DNA of 64,000 nt from an uncultured Bacteroidales bacterium (GCA_900317155.1 ONFO01000005.1:56358-120357); one strand, 5' to 3'. Counted from the stretch's first letter, positions 1 to 9,143 are shown. A program made the numbers and translations. Notes: generated by a model from the sequence alone, not told the origin.

Positions 1-153
1 ACAAGATGAGCCATCCTCAATGGTATAATAATCTGCGCCCAAATCCACGACTTCCTCATTCTGTATGGTGGTGCACTTGCAATACCTCGTCTTCTTGCAG
101 GCGGGCAAAACCAGCACTGCCATGGCGAGTATCAAAATCAGAATCCTTTTCAT
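1..153 (-). CDS. lipoprotein, N-terminal part (cut by window edge)
   Basis: The reverse strand from an ATG at 153 stays open to base 1, giving 51 residues. The product begins MKRILILILAMAVLVLPAC: a basic start, a hydrophobic core and a lipobox (LPAC, Cys19), so this is an exported lipoprotein anchored by its N-terminal cysteine. The mature part starts with lysines and several further cysteines (KKTRYCKC). The gene has its own promoter match just upstream (173-204). Function is unknown, and the C-terminal part lies outside the window. The lipobox and the promoter together make it a real gene although it is short here. Confidence 0.75.
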   Translation of the reverse strand, partial: MKRILILILAMAVLVLPACKKTRYCKCTTIQNEEVVDLGADYYTIEDGSSC

Positions 154-172
154 CTTCAACAATTTTTCACGG

Positions 173-204
173 CAAAAGTACAAATTTTTGCCTTTTTGGT
201 GCAA
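173..204 (-). promoter_or_regulatory. Bacteroidetes-type promoter
   Basis: The minus strand reads TACTTTTG at 180-173, a perfect TAnnTTTG -7 box, with TTG at 204-202 after a 21-bp spacer. It lies 20 bp upstream of the lipoprotein ATG at 153. Confidence 0.65.
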
Positions 205-221
205 TAACGGAAAAAAATAAG

Positions 222-229
222 TAATATTG
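222..229 (+). promoter_or_regulatory. possible -7 box for the T9SS protein gene
   Basis: TAATATTG matches TAnnTTTG at seven of eight positions and lies about 60 bp before the ATG at 291. No clear -33 element was found, so this is a weak call. Confidence 0.3.
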
Positions 230-238
230 CAGTTCCAT

Positions 239-283
239 CAACAATTAAACAATCAACAATTAAACAATCAACAATTAAACAAT
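239..283 (+). repeat. three tandem 15-bp repeats in a 5' leader
   Basis: The unit CAACAATTAAACAAT occurs three times without gaps (239-253, 254-268, 269-283) and a partial fourth copy, CAACATT, runs into the ATG at 291. The array fills the likely untranslated leader of the T9SS protein gene. Confidence 0.85.
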
Positions 284-290
284 CAACATT

Positions 291-3236
291 ATGAAAAAGC
301 CTCTATTATTCACCCTCATCCTGACCGTGATGGCTGCAGGTAGCCTCTTTGCCCAGCATCGCGCCGTAAGAACCACAACTGAGCCCAGCAAGGGCACGTT
401 CCTTGAATACGGCATCAGTAACCCCATGGCCGACAGAGCCATAACCGAAGACCCAAACATCCTTTGGGAGAAATACGAGAGTGGCGCCGTGCCCGAAGAT
501 GTATTCTACATTGAAGCCACAGGCGACTACCTTGTGTATTACGGTCTCAACCAAAAACGCGTCACCCTCTTCGACGCCAACGGCAACGTGAAATGGGAAA
601 AACCTATTGTGGAAGGTGGTCGGGCGGCCGTATCCCACTCAGGCAATGCCATTGCCTACTCCGACGCCTATGACCTTTACGTCGTCGACATTGAAGGCAA
701 CGAAGTCTTCCATGAGATCTTCAACTACCCTGTCTCCCACTTCAAGCTCTCCGCTGATGGCTTGAGGATCTATGTTTCCTACGGCCGTTACGAGGACAAC
801 TACTACGCCGTCGCATGCTATGACTACGGCACCTACAAAAGCGACCCGATGTGGATGATTGGCGACCTCACCGTCAACCCTGTCGGAATCAGCCTTTCAA
901 AAGATGACACCCGGCTCGTCGTTGCCTTTGCGCAAGGTTACAAGCAGATTTGGGTCATCGACCCGATGACAGGCGACGTCCTGCAAAACGACCTCTATTA
1001 CTACGACAACTCGCCCAGCCAAGACCCTGCCCTGAGCGCCAACGGCGACTACCTCGCCTACGCCGACTTCAGCGGCATGGCTTACCTCTACCACTGGAAC
1101 GGCGAACGCTATGAGAGCGTGTGGACGGCCAACATCGCTGGTCCCGGTGCCTCCTCCACCTGGGGCTGCGCCAACGCCATCTCCGACGACGGTAGCATCA
1201 TCGCCATCGGCACCCTCGACTTCGTCAGTTCTGGCTACGACGGCTGCTGCTACCTCTTCAACAACTACTCCAACGAGCCCATCTGGAGCTATACGGGCTG
1301 CGGCGACGAAGTGACCCAAGCCGCCGTAAGCGACGACGGTTGCATCATCGGCTTTGCCACTTGGGGCCCCATCAACCACTCCACGCCCGATTTCTTCCTC
1401 TTCCGCAAGCAGAGCAACGTGCCCATCGCCGAACTCAACACCCCTGGCTCGATGGAACACATCGACATCTCCAGTACCGGCGACCGCTTCATCGTAGCTG
1501 GCAAGGCCGTCCACTGCCGTGAGATGGGCAGCGGCAGCCGCACCTACGCCATCGAGACCTTTTCCGGCGAGATCGGCTCACTGGAGGGTAGCGTCAACTT
1601 GGGAGCCAGCGCCAACAACAGCGGTGTCAACATCAACATTAACGAGCTCGAAGACTACTTTGAGACCACCGACGAAAACGGTGACTTCACCTTCCGCTTC
1701 GTCCCAACAGGCGATTATACCGTCACCGCCAGCATCCCGGGCTACCTCCCCGAGACCAAAGAAGTCAGCATCAGCCAAGGCATGATTACGAATGTCGAAT
1801 TCGATTTGCAGGCCGTAGGCACACCCATCAGCGACCTCTATGCCTCGCAAGGCGCCTACGACTATGTGGAACTCATCTGGACCAAAGATGATGCAGCCAT
1901 AGGTTACAACATCTACCGCAAAAACGCACTCAATGCACCTTTTGGCGAGCCTATGACCACCGTCAGTGCCGATGAAGGCTATTTCGAGGACCACACCGCC
2001 ATCCCCACACAGCATTACTACTATTGCGTCACCTCACAACTCGACGAAGAGTTGCAGACACCTTATTCAAATGTCTGCCTCGGTTATGCCACCACAGCCT
2101 ACATCACCCATACCATCGACGTCTATGACGGTACTGCTCCCACCATCGACGGCATCATGAGTGAAGGCGAATGGGACGATGCCTTCCGAGTAGATGTGAG
2201 CAACTACCTCCTACCCGTTGATATGGGCAGCGTCACCCTGCACCTCAAAATGGATGACAACTACCTCTACGTCTGCTCCGAGAACCGCATGGACAACGAA
2301 TGGACCAACAACGACGGCGTGGCTTTCTACATCGACGACAACAACGATGGCACCTACCCGCCTGCCGAAGACAACAGCGAAGGCAACTACTGGATGTACT
2401 ACGGCGACCCCAACACCGTGCGCTACCGTCCCATCTACGAGACCGGCGGAGTGGGCACCGTCATGAACCTGCCGGAGGAAATCATCGGCTGCGACATGAG
2501 CCAAGGCTATGAGATCATCGAGTTTGCCCTGCCCTTAGGCAACGACGAAGACTGGAAAATCAACACCGACAACGGCAGCAGCGGTCTCTATCTCTTTGTG
2601 CGCGATGCTGCCACGGCCACCATGTTCGGCAAATGGCCTGCCGAGAACAACGAGACCTTCGCCCCGACCTACTACGGCGTGATGAACTACCATGCGGAGA
2701 ACGCCGTGCCCGAGCCACCAACCAACCTCCGCATCGACGAGGAAGTGAACGCACAAGGTCTCTACACGCCCATCTTATGGGACATGCCCGTGATGAACGA
2801 CTTCGACCACTTCAACCTCTATTTCGTGGACTATCCTGACCAGCACATGGAAGTCTTCGGTACCCAATGGATCTTCGAGGTGGATGACGAAGAGGAAGTG
2901 AGCATCTATGTCACCACTGTCGACCAAGCGAGTCAAGAGTCTGAGCCTTCCGAGACTTTGACTTTCCGTCCCGGTACCGAGAACGTGGTCGAGAACGGAC
3001 AGGCCCTGCTCAGCCTCTACCCCAACCCGACGCAGAGCGTGCTTAACCTCAGTGCCGACCTGCAAGGCCGCACCGAAGTGAAGGTTCTCGACCTGCAAGG
3101 CCGCACCGTGAAGCATTATGTTGTGAATGGCTTGAGCGCCTTGCGTCTCAACGTCAGTGACTTGCAGAGTGGCGCGTATTTCCTCTCCGTGAGCAACGAG
3201 ACGACTACTGTTGTAGGTAAGTTTGTCGTGGAATAA
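291..3236 (+). CDS. T9SS-sorted multidomain surface protein
   Basis: This 981-residue protein is likely exported by the Sec system and then the type IX system to the cell surface. The signal peptide is MKKPLLFTLILTVMAAGSLFA. Residues about 45-430 look like beta-propeller repeats with SxDG motifs. A carboxypeptidase regulatory-like domain follows at about 430-515 (GSLEGSVN, TDENGDF, GDYTVTASIPGY), then a fibronectin III-like stretch, then a CBM9/DOMON-like domain at about 605-800 (TIDGIMSEGEWDDA, LYVCSENRMDNEW), and another fibronectin-like part. The end is a classic type A sorting domain: SLYPNPTQSVLNLS, LQGRTVK, and a last strand SGAYFLSVSNET with VGKFVVE. The CBM9-like domain hints at glycan binding; substrate and any enzymatic role are unknown. 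A terminator follows directly. Confidence 0.85.
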   Translation: MKKPLLFTLILTVMAAGSLFAQHRAVRTTTEPSKGTFLEYGISNPMADRAITEDPNILWEKYESGAVPEDVFYIEATGDYLVYYGLNQKRVTLFDANGNVKWEKPIVEGGRAAVSHSGNAIAYSDAYDLYVVDIEGNEVFHEIFNYPVSHFKLSADGLRIYVSYGRYEDNYYAVACYDYGTYKSDPMWMIGDLTVNPVGISLSKDDTRLVVAFAQGYKQIWVIDPMTGDVLQNDLYYYDNSPSQDPALSANGDYLAYADFSGMAYLYHWNGERYESVWTANIAGPGASSTWGCANAISDDGSIIAIGTLDFVSSGYDGCCYLFNNYSNEPIWSYTGCGDEVTQAAVSDDGCIIGFATWGPINHSTPDFFLFRKQSNVPIAELNTPGSMEHIDISSTGDRFIVAGKAVHCREMGSGSRTYAIETFSGEIGSLEGSVNLGASANNSGVNININELEDYFETTDENGDFTFRFVPTGDYTVTASIPGYLPETKEVSISQGMITNVEFDLQAVGTPISDLYASQGAYDYVELIWTKDDAAIGYNIYRKNALNAPFGEPMTTVSADEGYFEDHTAIPTQHYYYCVTSQLDEELQTPYSNVCLGYATTAYITHTIDVYDGTAPTIDGIMSEGEWDDAFRVDVSNYLLPVDMGSVTLHLKMDDNYLYVCSENRMDNEWTNNDGVAFYIDDNNDGTYPPAEDNSEGNYWMYYGDPNTVRYRPIYETGGVGTVMNLPEEIIGCDMSQGYEIIEFALPLGNDEDWKINTDNGSSGLYLFVRDAATATMFGKWPAENNETFAPTYYGVMNYHAENAVPEPPTNLRIDEEVNAQGLYTPILWDMPVMNDFDHFNLYFVDYPDQHMEVFGTQWIFEVDDEEEVSIYVTTVDQASQESEPSETLTFRPGTENVVENGQALLSLYPNPTQSVLNLSADLQGRTEVKVLDLQGRTVKHYVVNGLSALRLNVSDLQSGAYFLSVSNETTTVVGKFVVE

Positions 3237-3259
3237 GAAGAAATTAACTAAAAGATAAA

Positions 3260-3282
3260 GGGAGGATAGCCTCCCTTTTTTT
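3260..3282 (+). terminator. rho-independent terminator
   Basis: GGGAGG at 3260-3265 and CCTCCC at 3270-3275 form a 6-bp stem with loop ATAG, followed by seven T (3276-3282). It ends the surface-protein gene and runs into the stop codon of convergent trmH. Confidence 0.85.
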
Positions 3283-4027
3283 ATTTGAACTCTGGATGCA
3301 ACGCCAGGAACTTCCTGTCGTATTGCCTAATCCGGCTCAGTGAGCGTCGAGTCCAAACAAGGCGCAAGGCATTGCGCTCCTCTTCCGTGAGGTGCCAATT
3401 GATGTCGGAGGAGGCATGCAAGCGGTTGGTAAGGGTGTACATCAACAAAGCCGCTGACACACTGATGTTGTAACTCTCCGTGAAGCCGTACATCGGGATT
3501 CGGACGTGCATGTCGGCGTTTTCCACGGCATAATCCGAAAGGCCCAGCTTCTCCGTGCCGAAGACCAAGGCGATGGGTTGGTCGAGAGGTAAGGTATCAG
3601 GCGTGAAATCGTCGCGGTGCGGACAAGTGGCCACAATCTTGTAACCCTTCTCGTGCAGCTGCTGATAGGCCGCAGGCGTATTGAACTCGCCCTGCTCATA
3701 ATAATACATATTGAGCCATTTCGTGCTGCCCAACACCACATCGGGATTCACATCGTAACGGTTGTTGTTCTCCACGATATGCACATCCTGGATGCCGCGC
3801 AACTCACAACTGCGCAAAACGGCACTCGCATTATGAGGCTGGAAGATATCCTCCAATACAACGGTAATATGCCGTGTGCGGAAGTCGAGCACCTCCTCGA
3901 AACGCTGCTTGCGCTCGTCGGTGATAAACTGGGTCAGGAACTCAAGCATGGCCGCGTCACGAGCTGCATTCAGTTGAGGTTCAGCGTACTGTAATTCTCT
4001 TCCGTCATACACAATGGGTTTCTTCAT
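3281..4027 (-). CDS. trmH: tRNA (guanosine-2'-O-)-methyltransferase TrmH
   Basis: A 248-residue SPOUT methyltransferase that would methylate the ribose of G18 in tRNA using S-adenosylmethionine. All three SpoU motifs are present: NASAVLRSCE (motif 1, with the conserved Arg), ALVFGTEKLGLS (motif 2), and IPMYGFTESYNISVSAAL (motif 3, forming the knotted SAM site). It lacks the N-terminal L30e-like domain of the rRNA enzymes RlmB and TsnR, which favours TrmH. The open frame extends 46 codons upstream, but that stretch is low-complexity and covers the promoter; the ATG at 4027 (MKKPIVYDG) sits just behind a good -7/-33 pair and was chosen. It converges on the surface-protein gene. Confidence 0.88.
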   Translation of the reverse strand: MKKPIVYDGRELQYAEPQLNAARDAAMLEFLTQFITDERKQRFEEVLDFRTRHITVVLEDIFQPHNASAVLRSCELRGIQDVHIVENNNRYDVNPDVVLGSTKWLNMYYYEQGEFNTPAAYQQLHEKGYKIVATCPHRDDFTPDTLPLDQPIALVFGTEKLGLSDYAVENADMHVRIPMYGFTESYNISVSAALLMYTLTNRLHASSDINWHLTEEERNALRLVWTRRSLSRIRQYDRKFLALHPEFK

Positions 4028-4053
4028 GTGCTTTTTATTATTAAAAAGGGGTG

Positions 4054-4083
4054 CAAAAATACGAAAAAAGAAAAAATTACAAA
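4054..4083 (-). promoter_or_regulatory. promoter of trmH
   Basis: The minus strand has TATTTTTG (4061-4054) with TTTG (4083-4080) 18 bp upstream. The ATG of trmH follows 26 bp downstream, which supports the shorter start. Confidence 0.7.
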
Positions 4084-4112
4084 AAAATGAACGAGGGTAT
4101 GACGAAAAAGCG

Positions 4113-4120
4113 TACTTTTG
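4113..4120 (+). promoter_or_regulatory. -7 box of the TPR gene
   Basis: TACTTTTG is a perfect -7 match ending 21 bp before the ATG at 4142. No convincing -33 TTG is seen. It is divergent from the trmH promoter. Confidence 0.65.
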
Positions 4121-4141
4121 CACGCAAAATTTTGAATCGCT

Positions 4142-4873
4142 ATGGCAAAACAAAACACAAAACAAGGAGACGAGAGACTTGAAAACGTCGAAGAAGCTTT
4201 AAGTAAGACCGAACTTTGGATTGAAAACAACCAGAAGACCCTGTGGATTATCCTCATTGCCTTGTTGGTAGCGGCCTTCGCCATCTATGGCATCACCAAC
4301 TACAACAAGAAACGCAACGAGAAAGCCATGAACCTGAGCTATCCCCAGGAAATCAGCTTCGAGCAGAAAGCCACCCAAGCTGTTGACTTCGCCTCATACT
4401 ACATGGAGAATGAAGATTATGCCACCGCTTTGAACGGCGACGGCGAGAAGATCGGTTTCATCGATATCGTCAAAGATTATGGTTCCACCAAGGCTGGCAA
4501 GCTCGCCGCCTACTACGCAGGTCTCTGCTACCTGAAGCAAGGCGACTACAACAACGCCATCGAATACCTCAAGAAATACACCAACGATGACAAGGTGTTG
4601 GCTCCTTTGGCCTTGGGTCTTATCGGCGACTGCTATCTCGAGCTCGGCAACCAACAGGAAGCTGTGAGTTACTACGAGAAGGCCGCCAAGAAGAACGCCA
4701 ATGACTTCTCTTCGCCGATGCACCTCGTCAAACTGGGCATGACTTACGAGATTATGGGCAACTACGCCAAGGCTCTGGAAACCTACCAGACCTTGAAGAA
4801 GGATTATCCTATGAGCAACGAGGCTTTCGAAATCAGCAAGAACATTGCCTATCTTGAACAGAAGATGAAATAA
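4142..4873 (+). CDS. membrane-anchored TPR protein
   Basis: This 243-residue protein has a charged N-terminal segment, one transmembrane helix at about residues 32-52 (TLWIILIALLVAAFAIYGIT), and then tetratricopeptide repeats from about residue 100 to the end (AAYYAGLCYLKQGDYNNAIEYL, LGLIGDCYLELGNQQEAVSYY, LGMTYEIMGNYAKALETY). The layout resembles the YfgM/TPR_21 family, in which a TPR domain outside the membrane binds envelope chaperones or the Sec machinery. In Bacteroidota such a gene is common but its partner is not firmly known. It is flanked by its own -7 box and a strong terminator, so it is probably monocistronic. Confidence 0.8.
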   Translation: MAKQNTKQGDERLENVEEALSKTELWIENNQKTLWIILIALLVAAFAIYGITNYNKKRNEKAMNLSYPQEISFEQKATQAVDFASYYMENEDYATALNGDGEKIGFIDIVKDYGSTKAGKLAAYYAGLCYLKQGDYNNAIEYLKKYTNDDKVLAPLALGLIGDCYLELGNQQEAVSYYEKAAKKNANDFSSPMHLVKLGMTYEIMGNYAKALETYQTLKKDYPMSNEAFEISKNIAYLEQKMK

Positions 4874-4910
4874 CTTTTTTTATAATGTTTTAGAGTTTTA
4901 CATTTTTAAG

Positions 4911-4938
4911 ACTGGCCTGTAACAGGGCCAGTTTTTTT
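4911..4938 (+). terminator. rho-independent terminator
   Basis: ACTGGCC (4911-4917) pairs with GGCCAGT (4926-4932) around an 8-nt loop, followed by a run of seven T. It separates the TPR gene from fmt. Confidence 0.85.
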
Positions 4939-4952
4939 GTCCTTACGAGTAC

Positions 4953-5921
4953 ATGGAAAAGATAAGAATTGCCTATTTCGGTACGCCAGAGTTCGCCGCT
5001 TCGCAATTGGAGGCCATCATCGGTGCCGGCTATGAAGTGGCCGTCGTCGTCACCATGCCCGACAAACCTGCCGGACGTGGACGCAAGATTCAGTATTCCG
5101 ACGTGAAGATGACCGCCATGGAGCACAACCTGCCCCTGCTCCAGCCCGAGAAGCTGAAAGATCCCGACTTCTTGGAACAACTGGCTTCCTATCAGGCCAA
5201 CCTCTTCATCGTGGTGGCCTTCAGGATGCTACCTGCCCTGGTGTGGCAGATGCCTGCGCTCGGCACCTTCAACCTCCATGCCTCACTCCTACCCCAATAC
5301 CGAGGTGCAGCCCCTATCAACTTCGCTATCATCAACGGAGAGACGGAAACCGGCCTCACCACCTTCTTCCTTAACGAGGAAATCGACAAAGGTGCTGTCA
5401 TCATGCGCGAGAAAGTCAGCATCCGCCCCGACGAGACCGCTGGCGAGCTCCACGACGAGCTGATGCTGTTGGGCAACAAAGTCGTTGTAGAGACTATCAA
5501 AAAGATTGAAAGCGGACAAGTCAGTGCCCTGGCCCAAGATGAGCTCACTGAGGGCCAAGCCTTGAAACCCGCGCCGAAAATCAGCAAGGAATTCTGCAAC
5601 ATCGACTGGAGCCAAGACTGCCAAACCGTCTACAACCATATCCGAGGCCTGTCGCCCTACCCCGCTGCCCACACCCAGCTCGTTTCCGAAAACGGAGAAG
5701 CTATCGATTTGAAGGTCTTCTCTTCCGAAATCGAACGCTGCAAGCACGGACTACCGATAGGCAGCGTTGTCACCGACAACAAGAAACACCTCAAAATCGC
5801 CCTTTCCGATGGTTACATCTGCCTGACCAACATCCAACAATCCGGCAAAAAATCCATGCCGATTGACGATTTTTTACGTGGCACACAGCTGAATGGCGTA
5901 TGGAAAACAGCTTTTAAATGA
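4953..5921 (+). CDS. fmt: methionyl-tRNA formyltransferase
   Basis: A 322-residue enzyme that formylates the amino group of initiator Met-tRNA with 10-formyltetrahydrofolate in the cytosol. The N-terminal formyltransferase domain begins IRIAYFGTPEFAA and carries the diagnostic loop and active site TFNLHASLLPQYRGAAPINFAI, with catalytic Asn107 and His109, and the later Asp145 in EEIDKGAVI. The C-terminal OB-like domain runs from about residue 205 (PAPKISKE onward). Length is normal for the family. It starts 15 bp after the preceding terminator; no -7 box could be placed in that gap, so transcription may read through from the TPR gene. Confidence 0.95.
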   Translation: MEKIRIAYFGTPEFAASQLEAIIGAGYEVAVVVTMPDKPAGRGRKIQYSDVKMTAMEHNLPLLQPEKLKDPDFLEQLASYQANLFIVVAFRMLPALVWQMPALGTFNLHASLLPQYRGAAPINFAIINGETETGLTTFFLNEEIDKGAVIMREKVSIRPDETAGELHDELMLLGNKVVVETIKKIESGQVSALAQDELTEGQALKPAPKISKEFCNIDWSQDCQTVYNHIRGLSPYPAAHTQLVSENGEAIDLKVFSSEIERCKHGLPIGSVVTDNKKHLKIALSDGYICLTNIQQSGKKSMPIDDFLRGTQLNGVWKTAFK

Positions 5922-5992
5922 GGAAAATAGTCACTTTTTGAAAAAATTTACCTTTTTTTTGACAAAAATTGTACATTTTTTATCAAAAACGC

Positions 5993-6021
5993 TTGCATAT
6001 TAGAAAAATAAACTACTTTTG
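5993..6021 (+). promoter_or_regulatory. promoter of the HU gene
   Basis: TTG at 5993-5995 and TACTTTTG at 6014-6021 are separated by 18 bp, a textbook Bacteroidetes promoter. It lies 35 bp upstream of the HU start codon in a very AT-rich leader. Confidence 0.8.
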
Positions 6022-6056
6022 TCGGGTAAAAGTTTAACCACTAATTATATCTAACT

Positions 6057-6320
6057 ATGAATAAAGTAGAATTAATCAATGCTGTAGCCGAAAAGGCCGA
6101 CATGACTAAAGTCGATGCAAGAAAGGCTGTTGACGCTGTTGTTGACGCCATCAAAGAAGAACTTAAGAAAGATGGTAAAGTCGCCCTCGTTGGTTTTGGT
6201 ACCATGCTTGTTACCAAACGCGACGCCAGACAAGGTCGCAACCCAAGAACGGGTAAGGACATCAAGATTCCGGCAAAGAAAGTCGTGAAGTTCAAGCCAG
6301 CCCTGAACATTCTGAAATAA
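6057..6320 (+). CDS. HU family DNA-binding protein
   Basis: An 87-residue histone-like protein that bends and compacts DNA as a dimer. The sequence runs MNKVELINAVAEKADMTK, then the dimerisation helices (AVDAVVDAIKEELKKDGKV), then the beta arm with the family signature GFGTMLVTKRDARQGRNPRTG and the end VVKFKPALNILK. It is full length for HU. A strong promoter and a strong terminator surround it, so it is a single-gene unit, probably highly expressed. Confidence 0.95.
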   Translation: MNKVELINAVAEKADMTKVDARKAVDAVVDAIKEELKKDGKVALVGFGTMLVTKRDARQGRNPRTGKDIKIPAKKVVKFKPALNILK

Positions 6321-6343
6321 GAGAATTCGAAAAAACTACGAAG

Positions 6344-6367
6344 GCCGTCTTAATGACGGCTTTTTTT
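6344..6367 (+). terminator. rho-independent terminator
   Basis: GCCGTC (6344-6349) pairs with GACGGC (6355-6360) around loop TTAAT, followed by seven T. It overlaps the stop codon of convergent recQ at 6350. Confidence 0.85.
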
Positions 6368-8275
6368 ATGCCCTCTCTGTCGCACGGAACCACCAGCCTC
6401 TAGCTGCAGCACACCATTGTCGGCAAGGAAACGAATGGCTTCCAGCACCTCACCCTCCTCATACTCATTACATTTGGAGAGCACCGACTTGATAGGCACC
6501 GCATCCTCACTCACCATGCTCTTCAGTTTCTCCTCAATTGAGTTATAGGCCACCACTGAGTGGCTATCGTTTTTCCTGCAAACATCGCAACGACCACAAC
6601 GCTTCGAGGTTTTCTCATTGAAATAACGCAACAGTTGCACACTACGGCATTCCACGTCGTTGTTCACGAACTCGACTACCGCTTTCACACGTGCCTCAGC
6701 TTCCCTTTTACGGTCATGATAGTTCTCCTTGGAAAGATTAAAATGCTTGGTGTCAACAAATTCCGAAAGAAAAAACACTTGAGGCTTATCGTTGCACGGC
6801 GCATAGGAAAGGAAATGATATGCTTCCAATTTCTTCAATTGTTCCTGCACCTTTTCCGCAGTCAGACCCGTCTTTTTCGCCAAGACCTCTTCATTGATTT
6901 TCACAAAATCAGTGAGCACCCCTGGCAAACTTCGCAACATGCATTTAATCAATTCACCATATTGAGGATTATTGACTTGAAAACCATAGAGCTCGTCGCG
7001 CGCGGCCTTGATCATCACTTTGGAAGGCTCGTCAAAGCTGTCGGAGAGCATGAGGAAGCCTTCCTTTTCTAGGATTTTCAGCGTATGGAACACTTCCAAG
7101 ACCGAGAAGCCGTAGCGATTGGCAAAATCAGTGATTATCAAGGGATACGAGACATTTTCTCCAGCCCCGACAGGAATATTGAAATAGTTGCCCAACGCAT
7201 TATAAATCAACTTAATCCGTTCCAATTCTGGGAACGACTGTGCCAAATCATCCTGCAACTTCCTAATGTCGGCAGGCGAAACGAGCAGAAAAGCCTCGGC
7301 AGGTTTCAGGTCACGTCCGGCGCGACCAGCCTCTTGGAAATAAGCCTCGATGCTGTCAGGCAAATCCATGTGGATGACAAGACGAACATCGGGCTTGTCG
7401 ATACCCATGCCGAAAGCATTGGTCGCCGCGATGACCTTGACTTTGCCTTTCATCCAGAGGTCCTGACGATCGTCACGCGTCTTGGCATCCAGTCCTGCAT
7501 GATAAAAAGTCGCTGGGATACCTACCGAGTTGAGCCAGTCGGCGATGACTTGCGTGCGTTTGCGGTTGCGCACATACACGATGGCACTCCCTTCGGTCAT
7601 GGCCTCCAACTTGCGCCGCAACACGCCGTATTTGTCGGCTTCGTGATAAACATTGTAGGTCAAGTTCTTACGTTCGAAGCTGCTTTGGAAGACGTTCTTC
7701 TCCTTAAATCCAAGACGGAATTGGATGTCATCCACCACCTTAGCCGTCGCCGTCGCGGTCAAGGCCAGAACAGGCGTCTTAGGCATATAAGGCCTGATCT
7801 CCGCTATCTTCAGGTAAGGCGGACGGAAATCGTAGCCCCATTGTGAGATGCAATGCGACTCGTCGACAGCCAACAGGCAGACTTTCATCAGCTTTACAGC
7901 TTCAATAAACACTTGGGTTTGGAGGCGTTCGGGCGAAACATAAAGAAACTTCAGTCGACCATAAGCCGCCTGATTATAAGCCAGTTCCTGCTCATCGGGG
8001 TGCATCCCCGAATAGATGGCTGCCGCTGCCATGCCTTTCTCCACAAGATGCGCCACTTGGTCTTTCATAAGCGCAATAAGGGGTGTGATGACGAGGCAAA
8101 CGCCCTCCATCGCCATGGCTGGCACCTGGAAGCAGATGCTCTTTCCACCACCGGTAGGCAGCAAAGCCAAGGTGTCCCTTCCGGCCATCACCGAATCGAC
8201 GATGTCCTCTTGTAAGGGGCGAAAGCTAGGATAGCCCCAATATTTTGTTAGAATGGCTCTTGTGGTCGTGCTCAT
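6350..8275 (-). CDS. recQ: ATP-dependent DNA helicase RecQ
   Basis: A 641-residue superfamily 2 3'-5' DNA helicase for recombination and repair. Visible motifs are Walker A TGGGKS (41-46), the DExH box DESH (138-141) with the RecQ aromatic loop ISQWGYDFRP, motif III LTATATAK, and motif VI EAGRAGRD. The zinc-binding RecQ-Ct region follows, with four cysteines in C..CGRCDVC context. After a winged-helix part the protein ends in a basic tail; no HRDC domain is evident. It starts 23 bp downstream of the SDR gene on the same strand and may be co-transcribed with it. Confidence 0.95.
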   Translation of the reverse strand: MSTTTRAILTKYWGYPSFRPLQEDIVDSVMAGRDTLALLPTGGGKSICFQVPAMAMEGVCLVITPLIALMKDQVAHLVEKGMAAAAIYSGMHPDEQELAYNQAAYGRLKFLYVSPERLQTQVFIEAVKLMKVCLLAVDESHCISQWGYDFRPPYLKIAEIRPYMPKTPVLALTATATAKVVDDIQFRLGFKEKNVFQSSFERKNLTYNVYHEADKYGVLRRKLEAMTEGSAIVYVRNRKRTQVIADWLNSVGIPATFYHAGLDAKTRDDRQDLWMKGKVKVIAATNAFGMGIDKPDVRLVIHMDLPDSIEAYFQEAGRAGRDLKPAEAFLLVSPADIRKLQDDLAQSFPELERIKLIYNALGNYFNIPVGAGENVSYPLIITDFANRYGFSVLEVFHTLKILEKEGFLMLSDSFDEPSKVMIKAARDELYGFQVNNPQYGELIKCMLRSLPGVLTDFVKINEEVLAKKTGLTAEKVQEQLKKLEAYHFLSYAPCNDKPQVFFLSEFVDTKHFNLSKENYHDRKREAEARVKAVVEFVNNDVECRSVQLLRYFNEKTSKRCGRCDVCRKNDSHSVVAYNSIEEKLKSMVSEDAVPIKSVLSKCNEYEEGEVLEAIRFLADNGVLQLEAGGSVRQRGHKKSRH

Positions 8276-8298
8276 AACACATCGTCACTCGTATCACA

Positions 8299-9135
8299 TC
8301 ATGCTGCCTTAATCTTCCCTCCTTGACGCATCATGGCATCCCACCAACGGGCAGGTAAAAGAGCATGCACAATTCTGCCGATAATCGAAAAACGTCCGCG
8401 GGAATAACGTGCTTTGGGGTGACGGCTGTTGACAGCGCGACTGATAGCCTTAGTAATAACGGATGGCTTCGTCAGGAGATTGGTCTTATAGAACCAATCC
8501 ATGTTTTTGGCCCATTGTGTGCCAACTTCTTCGTAAGCCGTACCCGCCGACGATTCCTTCAGGTGTTTCGCAGCGATAAGTCCCCAGTCGGTTTTGATGG
8601 CACCTGGCTCAATCATCACCACATCGATGCCTAAGGGGGTCGTCTCCATACGCAAAGCATCGCTAAAAGCTTCCACGGAATACTTGGTTACATTGTACCA
8701 GCCGCCCATATAAAACGTCATCTTGCCAGCGATGGACGAGGTGTTGATGATGCGGCCGCTTTTCTGTTTGCGCATATAAGGCAGCACCAACTGGGTCAGA
8801 CGCGCCAAGCCGAACACATTCACCTCCAACTGCCGACGCGCCTCGGCCAGAGGAACCGTCTCGATGGCACCGAAAAAACCATAGCCCGCGTTGTTGACCA
8901 AAACATCAATACGTCCTTCCGCTTGGACAACGGCCTCAACGCCTTGCCGCATCGAATCCTCATCGGTGACATCCATCCTAATAACCTGCACACCGTCAAC
9001 CTTCAAAGGCTCCATCAACTCCATCCTGCGAGCGGCTGCATACACACGATGTCCTTGTCGAGCTAAGGTTTGTGCAGCGTCAAAACCAATACCACTGCTG
9101 GCACCAGTAATAAGAATTACCTTTTTAGTCCTCAT
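8299..9135 (-). CDS. SDR family NAD(P)-dependent oxidoreductase
   Basis: A 278-residue classical short-chain dehydrogenase/reductase. The cofactor motif TGASSGIG is at residues 10-17, NNAG at 81-84, catalytic Ser near 133, and the Tyr-x-x-x-Lys pair YNVTK at 147-151. The open frame begins 16 codons further upstream, but the ATG at 9135 (MRTKKVILITGASSG) fits the family and stands directly behind a promoter whose -7 box would fall inside the longer version. The C-terminal part (ARYSRGRFSIIGRIVHALLP) is that of oxidoreductases acting on lipophilic substrates, but the substrate cannot be read from sequence. Confidence 0.88.
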   Translation of the reverse strand: MRTKKVILITGASSGIGFDAAQTLARQGHRVYAAARRMELMEPLKVDGVQVIRMDVTDEDSMRQGVEAVVQAEGRIDVLVNNAGYGFFGAIETVPLAEARRQLEVNVFGLARLTQLVLPYMRKQKSGRIINTSSIAGKMTFYMGGWYNVTKYSVEAFSDALRMETTPLGIDVVMIEPGAIKTDWGLIAAKHLKESSAGTAYEEVGTQWAKNMDWFYKTNLLTKPSVITKAISRAVNSRHPKARYSRGRFSIIGRIVHALLPARWWDAMMRQGGKIKAA

Positions 9136-9143
9136 AATGCTTG

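Noticed and set aside
6-224. 72-codon plus-strand frame at the window start
   Set aside because: It is antisense to the lipoprotein signal peptide and its promoter on the minus strand, which make a consistent gene.
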